A DNA stretch of 64,000 bases from NCBI RefSeq assembly GCF_019216885.1, contig NZ_JAAQRC020000001.1, positions 62,001 through 126,000 of the forward strand, read 5' to 3'. The notes under the pieces were generated by a model. That model worked only from the letters and a program-made list of their open reading frames with translations. It was not told the DNA's origin and made no database searches. The DNA comes from Methylobacterium sp. SyP6R (GTDB lineage Bacteria > Pseudomonadota > Alphaproteobacteria > Rhizobiales > Beijerinckiaceae). The position numbers were made by a program, and so were the translations under genes. Shown here piece by piece: positions 43,440-52,349 of this stretch (within the stretch, counting starts at the first letter, position 1; each line of letters opens with the position of its first letter).

Positions 43440-43689
43440 CACGAAGTCACGATTGGGTCGGTGCGGTATCATATAATTTGTACCTGCACAGACCCATTCA
43501 TGGCTTGAAGAAATACAAATATTCAGCAGAACCTGTGTGCTAAGTCCGGCGCTCCACCGAACACGCGGGTGCTGTCAATATGGGTCGTCGCATGGTTTGT
43601 AGTTTGTGCTTCCGACCACGCGCAGCTTGCTCGCTATCCTATGGTACCCGTCAAACCTTCTGAGTGGACCGACGGCATCCGTCCCGATT

Positions 43690-44757
43690 TCACGAGGCGA
43701 GCACGCGATCGTACAGGTCCGCTCCTAAGAAGAAGCGCGAAAGCTGCTGCTCGCATGCTGTCAGGCTGTACCCACCGGTGACCACGCGATCCAGCACCGC
43801 CGAGAGGTGCGCCACCAATTCCGGCTTATGCCGCTGGTATGCCTCCCAGCTGGCAGTCCACTCCGCGGGGTACCGGAACCCCTGGGGGTACATCTCGCGG
43901 TAGCTGAGACGATCCGGCACCACCGGCGCCGCCCCCGCCAGTACCCCCTCATAGCAGCCGATGCCCAGGGTCTCCTGCAGGCTGCACGAGAACACCACCC
44001 GGCTCCGGGCGAGCAGGTCGTGGTAATCCCACTTGCTGAGAGCCGTCTCCTGGCACGCCACGAACTGCCAATCGGGGAACGATCCCGCCAGATCCTTGAA
44101 GATCTCTGGCTGCTTCTCGGGTGCCAGCCGGTGGGGGAACAGCACGATGTTCTCTTTGGGCTGCGCGAGGTGCGGCTGTAGCTCCGCCGCCAGGTACTCC
44201 ATGGGCCACCCACACACGGCCACTCGCGGATCATCCGCCGCCGCGCCCACGCCCGCCCGAAACAGCTCGGCGTGAGCATGGGTCGCGAACACGCTGACAC
44301 CGTAGGCCTCGAACAGCGCGCGTTCCATTGCCTTTGCCCACGTCACGTCCCGGGGCGCGATCCGACCGAGGAAGTCGTTGGGGTCATAATGACCCGCGTG
44401 GAACAGTCCGATGACGCGCACGGATATGCGGAGCAGCGCGCTCATGTACCGGATCTGATGCACGCCGGGATGCCATGCGTCGGTGATGAGGAACGTGTCG
44501 CCCGGCTGCACCTCCCCCCGCTGGAAACGCCGAGCTACTTCGGCGATCTGCGTACTCTTGAAGATGTTTGTGCCGGCGAAATCGAGGAAGGCGCCCGCCA
44601 GGGGTACCGGCGGGGGTATCTCGCCCTCAATCTGGATCACGCTCGCCGGCACGCCGCGTGCCGCCGCTGCCTGCGCCAGCTGCACGGGGAGATGGTGCAG
44701 CCACTGCCCCGTGTAGCGCTGCTCGTGGCCCTCGATGGGCAAAATCCAAATGGTCAC
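43690..44757 (-). CDS. GT-B fold glycosyltransferase
   Basis: A 355-aa protein with features of a retaining GT-B (GT4-like) glycosyltransferase: a nucleotide-sugar region IVLFPHRLAPEKQPEIFKDL (residues about 204-223), SRVVFSCSLQETLGIGCYEG with the E-x7-E pair Glu262/Glu270, and VLAGAAPVVPDRLSYREMYP. The acceptor half contains HAGHYDPNDFLGRIAP. The family transfers sugars from NDP-sugars; here the acceptor may be a modified DNA base, given the DpdA-like gene of the same operon. It is last of four genes; its start overlaps the upstream stop by four bases. Confidence 0.75.
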   Translation of the reverse strand: MTIWILPIEGHEQRYTGQWLHHLPVQLAQAAAARGVPASVIQIEGEIPPPVPLAGAFLDFAGTNIFKSTQIAEVARRFQRGEVQPGDTFLITDAWHPGVHQIRYMSALLRISVRVIGLFHAGHYDPNDFLGRIAPRDVTWAKAMERALFEAYGVSVFATHAHAELFRAGVGAAADDPRVAVCGWPMEYLAAELQPHLAQPKENIVLFPHRLAPEKQPEIFKDLAGSFPDWQFVACQETALSKWDYHDLLARSRVVFSCSLQETLGIGCYEGVLAGAAPVVPDRLSYREMYPQGFRYPAEWTASWEAYQRHKPELVAHLSAVLDRVVTGGYSLTACEQQLSRFFLGADLYDRVLAS

Positions 44758-45149
44758 TTGCGTTGCTCGCTGGCCGAGTACTGCGAGTAGCTACCGCATT
44801 CACCGTCCTCGCTTACCTCGATCCAAACATCGCGGCCGGGGTAGTTGGCAGCGATGTTTTCGTACAGCTCGTCACTAATTGTTTCACAGCTCTTTCCATC
44901 CAGCTGGAGTATGCTGCTTTGATATAGCCCCTCCAGCCATTCGAGAAACGTATGGAATTCTACTTCACGATCACCATGCCATACCTGTATCCACACGCGA
45001 AATTTGAACAAGTGGCGGTGGGTGGCGGAAAGGTACGCGCGGTCTCCAGATGCATCGGGCCAACGATGGAAGCCGGCGCGCTGGAACGTCACCCAGATCA
45101 TTCGAAGCGGGGTAGCGGATGCGATTGTTGAAGCAGCGGTCATGTTCAT
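44754..45149 (-). CDS. QueD/PTPS-like protein, catalytic Cys missing
   Basis: A 131-aa protein with the tunnelling (T-fold) pattern of 6-pyruvoyl-tetrahydropterin synthase / 6-carboxytetrahydropterin synthase. The metal-ligand histidines are at H28 (FHRWPDA) and at H44/H46 (ATHRHLFKFRVWIQVW), and the C-terminal acidic site is IEVSEDGECGSYSQY. QueD makes the pterin precursor of 7-deazaguanines. The catalytic Cys normally four residues before the HxH is not present (AYLSATHRH), so the reaction may differ or the protein may be a binding subunit. SCETISDELYENI replaces the usual PTxEN motif. Confidence 0.6.
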   Translation of the reverse strand: MNMTAASTIASATPLRMIWVTFQRAGFHRWPDASGDRAYLSATHRHLFKFRVWIQVWHGDREVEFHTFLEWLEGLYQSSILQLDGKSCETISDELYENIAANYPGRDVWIEVSEDGECGSYSQYSASEQRK

Positions 45150-45787
45150 TCAGCCGGGGCGAGAGAGTTACGCTTGTTGTGCAGATGCCAGAGAACCAGC
45201 CAGATCACGAATGTGGCCAGCATTTTTCCTGCGTAATGCGAGATATAATTGGGCCAGGTGAGTTCATTGAGCCCATACAGTATGAGGGCTCCGTCAAACA
45301 ACGTTGCGACGGCGGACGACCATAAGATGCGATCTTTGAGATCCTCTTTTTTGAAGAAATGGAAGGCTATCTGGTCGATCCCCTCGCTTACGAGAAACGC
45401 CAGTGCACTATAGTAGGCCAGGTCTCGATCTACGCAGAAATATACGATGATGGTCGCTATGAGCATGAACGCTGCGACCCAATCGCCGATGAGCCTTTGC
45501 GTATAGTCACGCATTACAAATATCAGGCCCACCAGCAGCGTGCCGGGGATGAGCGGAAACGACACCGGCGGATTGCCGCTGAACGGTAGTTTTAAGGGGT
45601 ATACAGGCAGATATTTCGCGAATGCATTTACCGCTACGCCGGATGCAATATACATCACGATGAGCGCGATCGTAAGATCGAGATGATCATTCCATCGAGG
45701 CTTGTAATCGCCTCTAAAAAATACAGCAAGCTCTCTTCGTCTAATCATATCGATAATTCCGCGGCTATTAGGCTTGCGACCGATCAC
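45146..45787 (-). CDS. YhhQ/VUT-family queuosine-precursor transporter
   Basis: A 213-aa membrane protein with about six helices. The family signature is visible: PGTLLVGLIFVMRDYTQRLI (the conserved R-D pair in the membrane), LAFLVSEGIDQIAFHFFKKE and ILWSSAVATLFDGALILYG. YhhQ proteins import preQ0/preQ1. In this operon it would provide the 7-deazaguanine substrate for the DpdA-like enzyme. It follows that gene by 74 bases and overlaps the QueD-like gene by four. Confidence 0.8.
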   Translation of the reverse strand: MIGRKPNSRGIIDMIRRRELAVFFRGDYKPRWNDHLDLTIALIVMYIASGVAVNAFAKYLPVYPLKLPFSGNPPVSFPLIPGTLLVGLIFVMRDYTQRLIGDWVAAFMLIATIIVYFCVDRDLAYYSALAFLVSEGIDQIAFHFFKKEDLKDRILWSSAVATLFDGALILYGLNELTWPNYISHYAGKMLATFVIWLVLWHLHNKRNSLAPAE

Positions 45788-45861
45788 GGGCGGCTTAAGG
45801 CAGGCTTACATTCGCAGCGGATCTGGCACCGCTGGGGCCGTGTCGTTCCGATTTGAGTGCT

Positions 45862-47397
45862 CTACAAAACGAGCGCGTCCAAGCGCTGTCGATTTTGTTC
45901 GATGAAATCATGCGCCTTGTAGGGCGAGACACTTGCTATCGGCGACGGGAACTCCGCCGTTGGATAGTCCACCTTCATCGGCGGCTGTTCGTTCAGCTCA
46001 TCCATGAGGCCAAGCACGCGGTTGGGTGCAAAAATGATTTCGATAAGGCTGCGGATCACCAGGAGATCGACGGGGAAATTATTTCGTGTCTCGCCATCGT
46101 CGCTGAGCCAGTTGGCAGTCACTTGTTCAAGCGCCCGCGTCGCGGCGTCCACATTGTGCGCGCACATGAGCAGTGAAGTCTTACTATCTGGCTTGACGAT
46201 GAAGTTGCGGGGATCTGGGTCCTGGCGATCAGGCCGCACCACTGCAACATCATTCACCGCGAGGTGCTGGCCAATGATGCTGATACCGGCATTAGGCGTA
46301 GCCCGGCCGTGCATGGCGGGATATGAGCCCTGCGCGTCTTTGATCAGTCTGTGTGTTTCAGCCTGTGCGCGGGCGTGACACCAATCGTTGATGGCGAACG
46401 TCAGCTCGCTGTGGTGCCGAAACTCGCTGAGTTCAGCGTCGGATGGGCGATCATATTTGATTGAGAGTGCCTTGTTGTCGGCCACGTAATAGGCGAGCAA
46501 GCTGTAGCGTTCGTTCGCTTCTTGGAATGGCGTAGCCGTATCAAAAGTGATCTGAAGGTCTGGATTGATGCTTGCTCGAATGCATCGCTGGATCGTTGTC
46601 AGCACACATGCGCTTGCAAGCGTGCCCGTTCCAAGAACATGAATGTGCTTGATGCGCGCAAGTGTGCCGTCGTCGCGCATATCGACGAGGCGGTGTAGCA
46701 TCAGTCGGTAGCTGGTATTGCTGGTGCCAGCGAATGCAATGCCCTCGGCGGCATTGATGAGCGGTCGGTGGACACAATACCACTCGCGGCTTTCGGGCTC
46801 ACTCGTGCCCTGTAGCACTACGAGAAATCCTCGCCCTGGCCGGCGACGGTTCAACATGATGTCCGTGTTTATGTAGGTCTGCCGAAGGCACCCGTTGAAT
46901 GCCACGCTCAATCCATTGGCCCGGCTCATAGCCTCGAGGTTTTCGCCGTCCACATGGATGAGCCGATGAACGTGCGCGGCCATCTTGCCCGTGGCGATGC
47001 CCCCGGTCGGGAAGTCGAGGGCCATCACGTAGTCGCCGTGGTCCTCCTGCCAGCGGAGTGATTGCAGCACGGTGCGCGCGTAGCGCCAGGGTCCCAGCGT
47101 GCCCTGCTGGATCTGAAAACCTCCACTGTCCGCGACCACGAACGAGGTGTTGCGATCGCGCTCGGTGATGTTCGTGCGCGCCGTGCTGAGGCTGCCGCTC
47201 TCCTGCATTACTTGGCCGGCACTCGCGAGAGTTGCTGGGTAGTAAAACATTCCACCCGGCCGGAGGTAGTCCAGCATGGTGCCGGGCAGGCCTTCCGCCC
47301 GCCACGTCGCATCGTTGGCGCATTTGGCATACCCGTGGCTAATCGCCGGCAGGTAGCGAGCCACATTGGTTTGGTGGGTGAAAAGGCGATCCAACAT
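45862..47397 (-). CDS. dpdA: DpdA-like 7-deazaguanine transglycosylase
   Basis: A 511-aa relative of tRNA-guanine transglycosylase. The TGT motifs occur in the right order: VVADSGGFQIQQG (Asp90), YVMALDFPTGG (about 123-133, the substrate-recognition Asp region), FLVVLQGTSE (about 191-200), GIAFAGTSNTSY, HIHVLGTGTLA and ITFDTATPF (Asp286, predicted nucleophile). The TGT zinc motif (CxCxxC...H) is not seen, and the C-terminal 200 residues are not TGT-like. These features match DpdA proteins, which exchange guanine in DNA for preQ0-type bases. It is the first gene of the minus-strand operon. Confidence 0.8.
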   Translation of the reverse strand: MLDRLFTHQTNVARYLPAISHGYAKCANDATWRAEGLPGTMLDYLRPGGMFYYPATLASAGQVMQESGSLSTARTNITERDRNTSFVVADSGGFQIQQGTLGPWRYARTVLQSLRWQEDHGDYVMALDFPTGGIATGKMAAHVHRLIHVDGENLEAMSRANGLSVAFNGCLRQTYINTDIMLNRRRPGRGFLVVLQGTSEPESREWYCVHRPLINAAEGIAFAGTSNTSYRLMLHRLVDMRDDGTLARIKHIHVLGTGTLASACVLTTIQRCIRASINPDLQITFDTATPFQEANERYSLLAYYVADNKALSIKYDRPSDAELSEFRHHSELTFAINDWCHARAQAETHRLIKDAQGSYPAMHGRATPNAGISIIGQHLAVNDVAVVRPDRQDPDPRNFIVKPDSKTSLLMCAHNVDAATRALEQVTANWLSDDGETRNNFPVDLLVIRSLIEIIFAPNRVLGLMDELNEQPPMKVDYPTAEFPSPIASVSPYKAHDFIEQNRQRLDALVL

Positions 47398-47469
47398 GTA
47401 GACACATGTCGGTGAGCGCCGATTAACATTCGGCTAATGCCGCAGCGATACCCAGGGCCTCCAAAAAAA

Positions 47470-47485
47470 TTTTAGAAATCTAAAA
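47470..47485. promoter_or_regulatory. Operator candidate between divergent modification genes
   Basis: TTTTAGA-AA-TCTAAAA, 7-bp arms with a two-base spacer, in the 103-bp gap between the dpdA-like gene and the divergent 867-aa gene. AT-rich and suitable for shared control. Confidence 0.5.
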
Positions 47486-47500
47486 AGTTGCAGGCCCAGA

Positions 47501-50104
47501 ATGAGCTCAAGCCATAACACCCAGCAGCCCTCCTTGAAAAAAGAGCTGGACGACATTGACAGCCGGCTCAGCGCCGCTCAACGTCACGCGGGCAAGGCTC
47601 GCAAGCACGAAGACGCCTTTTGGTCACGTGTGTATGCGGCACTTCATGACATTTACGAAGTATGGCAGCCCCTGATCAACAACGACGATCTTATCCGGGC
47701 TTACTGTGCTCGGCACCAGCTGCCTTGCAACAACACAAAGTTGAACAATCGATTTTATGCGCCGGTCCAGCTGTGCTTCAAAGATGCGCGAAGCGCCACA
47801 GCTGTCACGCAGTATGCCACCACGCTCCTTGAAGCAGATCGACTTGGGAAAGCACCAGTCGATCTAGTCGGATGGATCAAGAGTATCGGCAGTCCATCAG
47901 ATGTTTATGATAGCATTAGGAATGCCAACAAGGGACGTGCCTCAGGAGCGGGGCATTTGCCTATCACAGCGCCGCAGCAAGCGCCAAGCAATACGGCTTC
48001 AATTAGCACAGGGACGCCTACTCCAAACGCAAATCTGCCAGCTACTACGCACGCGACCGCTGCCATTCCGCTGCTGCCGCAAACCATCATCTCTAACATC
48101 GTTCAGGGCTGGGCCACGATTAAGCGGCTCGTTGACGGAAAAGAGAAAAGAGGCAGCGGTGACGATAACCGGAAAATTCTCATTCGAAATATGTCTGTTG
48201 GGGGTGAGACGTTATTATGCTTGGAGAATATAGATACGGCCTACACGTTTACAACGGTACGAGTAACTTTGCCATTTGCATGGGCGGAGTTGGGGGATCG
48301 CTGGTACACGCTCTCGTTCCGTGAGGCTGACCGCTTGGCTTTCAACTTCCCGATGACATCCGGCTGGAATGCTACCATAGCCGTGGATCAATTGGAATTT
48401 TCTGCCTCTAACGGAGTTCGGGTTGTCGCCGAAGTCTTCAATGATATGGATACAGATTTCCAACATATGGCCTTGCCGGTCAGTTATGGTCCACATTTAC
48501 AACTGACCGCACCGCGAGCGAAATCCTTTCTGGATTGGCACAATCTTATAAAGCGCAGCATCAAGCTCAAATCCCGTCAGCTGCGAAACGACATAAGACA
48601 TCAGATCGAGCGTAACGAAGTAATCATACCAAATTTGCGGATGCAGAACCGCAGGGTCACGTATGGTGCACGGAAAATCATCTTCGCGCCATCGACAGAC
48701 CGGCGTCTCGACCACCGCTCATACGAATATCAAATGCCCGACAAGGTCGCGATACCCCGGGCGCTTGATCTATCAAGCGATAGGTTAACCTATAAAATAC
48801 CATTGGAAAGCAGCAACGGATACCAAAATGATAGAGACAAGCTAGTTACCGAATATCACATTGATGCACACCATTTTGCAACGTCCGTACTGCCCTTTGA
48901 TAGCCGCGCGGACAACATGAAGTGCCGGCTGTTCGATGCGGTAGGGCCAGTTCCCATCGATCAAGATGTCCGGCTGCCAGTCCTGGAAATTGTAGGCCTG
49001 TGCAAGCTCCTCAAGGCACACGATGTGGGAGCGAAAGCGCAGTTCGTTAACACGGATGACCGGCAAGCCGCTTTGCTGGTTGAGTTTGCCACCCCTGATA
49101 GTCGGGTCCGCTACATGGTACCTACCGTCAAGTCGGCCTCCATGCTCCGCCGACACGCTTGCGAGCCATTGAGCAAGACCGCTACGGGCAGTGCGCCAAA
49201 TTTCGTCGGGGCAGAAGCGCAGTTCTGTGCCTATATCATATCGTACCGCTCGCCTGATCCAGCTAAGTGGCAGCTAAGGAGCGCGAATTTCCTTGAGCAG
49301 CTGAATTGGTGGATGGAGAAAACCGACGTATCCATAGCGATTTTGCTTAGTGGGTGGAGCCAAAACGACATTGACAGCTTTAATGTCCAAGGCGCTGGTG
49401 TCTTCGACGAATTGAAGGCCCGATTTGGTGACGCTGCCATCCGCGAAGTTGAGGGACGACCGCTCATCACCAACCGTATCACTTGCTTGGAATGGTTGTA
49501 CAGCAGCACGTACGATTGGGGCGTCATGATGGATGACGACGCCATTCTCGAAACAAAATATCATAAGAGCGCCGATATAACTTTTTTTGATGAGATGGCT
49601 GCAAATGAACCCACAGCCTACGTTGGTGTAGATATGTTCTTTCCCTACTGGGATGGAAAGGCCCCTCACCACCCAGCTGCTTTTTGGAATAAGCCTGGTC
49701 GTGATTATGACAGCAATCATATTTTCCACAAAAATCCAGATCTAAAAGGTAGCCTCTTTGTGCTGCGGAATTTCCGGAAGGAGGGCCGCCGCGAAGTCTT
49801 CCCCAACCCCACGTATGATATTCATGGAGAGGACACACTGCTCGCCACGGAGGCCATGTCGCTGGGCTATACGGTCATGATGTGTGCCAACATCGTGCTG
49901 CGCGAACTCGATGGGCCAAGCTATTTCGAGGAGGATCGCCTCAAAAATATGCGCGCCGCGCATATGAGAATTGCAGAGATGTACAAGCATCTCGGGTTGA
50001 GGATGAAGGACCCAGCGGATCCTGAGAACAAGTCGTTTGATAGGTCAGAATTTTACGATCGCTGTTGGGATCAGCCCAAGGAGCAAACTGTTCCGAAGCC
50101 CTGA
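47501..50104 (+). CDS. Large protein with GT-A-like glycosyltransferase C-terminus
   Basis: An 867-aa protein. The N-terminal 120 residues are helical (KKELDDIDSRLSAAQRHAGK). Residues about 120-570 are not recognised. From about residue 560 it looks like a GT-A nucleotide-diphospho-sugar transferase: VSIAILLSGWSQNDIDSF, NRITCLEWLYSSTYDWGVMM, followed by the DDD metal motif (near residue 677), then VGVDMFFPYWDG and DIHGEDTLLATEAMSLGYTV (catalytic-site region). It is divergent from the dpdA-like operon and may glycosylate the same product. GC content is near 50 percent, well below the host. Confidence 0.65.
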   Translation: MSSSHNTQQPSLKKELDDIDSRLSAAQRHAGKARKHEDAFWSRVYAALHDIYEVWQPLINNDDLIRAYCARHQLPCNNTKLNNRFYAPVQLCFKDARSATAVTQYATTLLEADRLGKAPVDLVGWIKSIGSPSDVYDSIRNANKGRASGAGHLPITAPQQAPSNTASISTGTPTPNANLPATTHATAAIPLLPQTIISNIVQGWATIKRLVDGKEKRGSGDDNRKILIRNMSVGGETLLCLENIDTAYTFTTVRVTLPFAWAELGDRWYTLSFREADRLAFNFPMTSGWNATIAVDQLEFSASNGVRVVAEVFNDMDTDFQHMALPVSYGPHLQLTAPRAKSFLDWHNLIKRSIKLKSRQLRNDIRHQIERNEVIIPNLRMQNRRVTYGARKIIFAPSTDRRLDHRSYEYQMPDKVAIPRALDLSSDRLTYKIPLESSNGYQNDRDKLVTEYHIDAHHFATSVLPFDSRADNMKCRLFDAVGPVPIDQDVRLPVLEIVGLCKLLKAHDVGAKAQFVNTDDRQAALLVEFATPDSRVRYMVPTVKSASMLRRHACEPLSKTATGSAPNFVGAEAQFCAYIISYRSPDPAKWQLRSANFLEQLNWWMEKTDVSIAILLSGWSQNDIDSFNVQGAGVFDELKARFGDAAIREVEGRPLITNRITCLEWLYSSTYDWGVMMDDDAILETKYHKSADITFFDEMAANEPTAYVGVDMFFPYWDGKAPHHPAAFWNKPGRDYDSNHIFHKNPDLKGSLFVLRNFRKEGRREVFPNPTYDIHGEDTLLATEAMSLGYTVMMCANIVLRELDGPSYFEEDRLKNMRAAHMRIAEMYKHLGLRMKDPADPENKSFDRSEFYDRCWDQPKEQTVPKP

Positions 50105-50160
50105 GGCTGCAGAGGGGGCCGCCTTCGCAGCTCCCCCCGTTCCGTCGGAGCACGGCGCAA

Positions 50161-51459
50161 TCACTGCACCGTCGCACTGGCCGTCGGCACCTCATTCAGT
50201 CGCGTGGTGAAGCGCGGTGAGCGCATCTCGAACTTGGTGGACCAGCTACGCTTTTCCACCAAACCCGCTCTCGCGGGCACCACTGCTCCGCGCCCGAACC
50301 GGCTGTTGCAGGCGTCCATTGCTGCCATCAGCGCACCGGACTTCTCCCGGTCATGTGCGTCGAACAGCGGGCGGGGAGCGTCGTCCAGCGGCACGAGGTC
50401 CGTGGTGACGAGCCCGGCCTTGCTGTAGCGCCAAGGCGATGGTCCCTGCTCCTTCCAGGTCCTCTCCACCCCCCGCAGCGCCGCCTGGATCAGGTGCCGG
50501 CTGTCGTTGGTCGCCTCGGGCATGTGAACGACCGTCGAGACGGACCGCATGGGGTCGCCGCGGTCGTGCTCGCTGGTGTGGTAGAAGACGGTGACCGCCG
50601 ACACGGCGAGCCCATCCCGCCGCAGCTTCTCGCCGAGGCGCGTCGCGTGGGCGGCAACGGCCTGCTCCAGCACATCCCGCTGGGTGATCCGGGTGGAGAA
50701 GCTACGGGTCACCGCGCAGCCCTTGCGCCGGGCCGGCACGATCTCCAGAGGCAGGCACGACCGCCCTCGCAGCTCGTGGATGATGCGCTCCCCCACTACG
50801 GTGAGCGAGGCCCGCGCCGGCCGGGGATCGAGGTCGCGCAGGTCGGCCACCGTATCCACGCCCATCGCCGTGAGCCGGGCCAGAGAGGCACGCCCGATGC
50901 CCCATACCTCCCCTACCGAGATCCCCACCATCCACGCTGCGCGCTCCGCCTCGTCGGAGAGATCGCACACGCCGCCAAGCTCTGGGATCGATTTGGCGAT
51001 GTGGTTGGCCAGCTTGGCGAGGGTCTTGGTAGGGCCGATACCCACGCAGGTTGGAAGCCCGGTCCATCGACGCACGGTGGAGCGGAGATCCCGAGCCAGC
51101 GCCACCCGGTCGCGTTCCCGCACATCGGAGAGGTCGAGAAAGCTCTCATCGATGGAGTACACCTCCACGTCCCGCGCGAACTGCCGGTACACCGTGTTGG
51201 CGCGGGCGCTCATGTCGCCATACAGGGCGTAGTTGCTGCTGAAGACGCGCACCCGCTGCCGCCGGCACAGGTCGCGGATTTTGAAGTAGGGTTCACCCAT
51301 GCGGATGCCGAGGGCCTTAGCTTCGGCGGTGCGGGCGATGGCGCAGCCGTCGTTATTGGACAGCACGATCACCGGCACGCCGGAGAGCTTGGGGTCGAAC
51401 ACGCGCTCACAGGAGCAGTAAAAGCTGTTGCCGTCGATCAGCGCCAGGGCTCGGCTCAT
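50161..51459 (-). CDS. umuC: Y-family DNA polymerase V subunit UmuC
   Basis: A 432-aa protein. The polymerase motifs are complete: [56 protein letters not shown] with the catalytic Asp-Glu, and helix-hairpin-helix [20 protein letters not shown]. The little-finger and C-terminal parts follow normally. It performs translesion synthesis with processed UmuD. ATG 51459 overlaps the umuD stop by four bases. A long N-terminal extension of the frame covers umuD and is not coding. Confidence 0.93.
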   Translation of the reverse strand: MSRALALIDGNSFYCSCERVFDPKLSGVPVIVLSNNDGCAIARTAEAKALGIRMGEPYFKIRDLCRRQRVRVFSSNYALYGDMSARANTVYRQFARDVEVYSIDESFLDLSDVRERDRVALARDLRSTVRRWTGLPTCVGIGPTKTLAKLANHIAKSIPELGGVCDLSDEAERAAWMVGISVGEVWGIGRASLARLTAMGVDTVADLRDLDPRPARASLTVVGERIIHELRGRSCLPLEIVPARRKGCAVTRSFSTRITQRDVLEQAVAAHATRLGEKLRRDGLAVSAVTVFYHTSEHDRGDPMRSVSTVVHMPEATNDSRHLIQAALRGVERTWKEQGPSPWRYSKAGLVTTDLVPLDDAPRPLFDAHDREKSGALMAAMDACNSRFGRGAVVPARAGLVEKRSWSTKFEMRSPRFTTRLNEVPTASATVQ

Positions 51460-51920
51460 CGCACAACACCCGAGCGGGCCTTCACATGGTGCCAGCGCAC
51501 CGAGAATAGCAGCACGCCCCAGAGCAGCCCCTCCTCCAGGTCCTCCAGGGCGAACTCCTGATCCATATCGGGATTGTCGAACGTGAGGCTGAGCCGGTTG
51601 CCCGTCATCAACAACCGTTTGATACTCATCTCGCCGTTCACCACAGCCACCACGACAGCGCCGGAGGTGGGTGACAGCGACCGATCCACCACGGCCAGAT
51701 CCTCGTCGTGGATGCCGGCGCCCTTCATGCACCAGCCCCTCACGCGCCAGATGAACGTGGCAGGAGGATTGGGGACCAGCCAGCGCGGCAGTTCCAGCGC
51801 GCCCTCGATGAAATCCTCAGCGGGGCTCGGGAAGCCCGCGCACAGGGTCGTCCGCATGAACGGCACGCGGACGAGCCCGGTGCCATCTGCTGCCTCCTCG
51901 CCGACCCGGTAGAAACCCAC
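51456..51920 (-). CDS. umuD: UmuD-like protein with Cys in place of catalytic Ser
   Basis: A 154-aa protein with the UmuD layout. The cleavage region is [15 protein letters not shown] (Cys-Ala-Gly at 27-29). The active-site segment is [20 protein letters not shown], where E. coli UmuD has GDSM; Cys64 stands at the position of Ser60. The general-base Lys is kept (EMSIKRLL, Lys101). The codon is TGC and reads clearly in the sequence. Self-cleavage could be lost or use a thiol. It starts at GTG 51920 with GGAGAG upstream, under an SOS box. Confidence 0.88.
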   Translation of the reverse strand: MGFYRVGEEAADGTGLVRVPFMRTTLCAGFPSPAEDFIEGALELPRWLVPNPPATFIWRVRGWCMKGAGIHDEDLAVVDRSLSPTSGAVVVAVVNGEMSIKRLLMTGNRLSLTFDNPDMDQEFALEDLEEGLLWGVLLFSVRWHHVKARSGVVR

Positions 51921-51938
51921 TTGGCGCTCTCCGCTTCA

Positions 51939-51953
51939 GAACAAAAAGAGAAC
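51939..51953 (-). promoter_or_regulatory. Alphaproteobacterial SOS (LexA) box
   Basis: On the minus strand GTTCTCTTTTTGTTC fits GTTC-N7-GTTC exactly. It ends 18 bases before the umuD start, as expected for LexA control of umuDC. Confidence 0.85.
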
Positions 51954-52349
51954 AAACAGGCCTGTGGTTCCCGGTCAAGGCCGAGCTTGGACCCGCGGTG
52001 AGCAGGGACGGCTCGATCAGGTGATTGTGAGAGGGCGATGGTCGCGATGGCGTCGATATGCGAGCTCCGCCGGATGCGGGCGAGCCCGAGCATGCCTCGG
52101 GCCTTGGAGAAGCTGCGCCCCATCCCATCGCGCGCACAGCATCATCAATCTGCGGATGACCTGTCAGGGCAGCTGACGCCGGGCGGCAATGTCGCGTGAT
52201 CGGCGGTGGGGCGCGCTTCGCCTACACGGCCCGCCTGATCCCCACGTCGCAGGGCGGCATAGTCCCTGAGATGCGTTCTACCCACTTTTAGGGCGGACGC
52301 CAGACGCTCGTGTTTGTCCGCTGCAGGGCGAAGTGATAAGGTCTCGCCA

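Noticed and set aside
51460..51732. N-terminal extension of umuC
   Set aside because: It is the umuD gene read out of frame; the umuC start at 51459 overlaps the umuD stop in the usual way.
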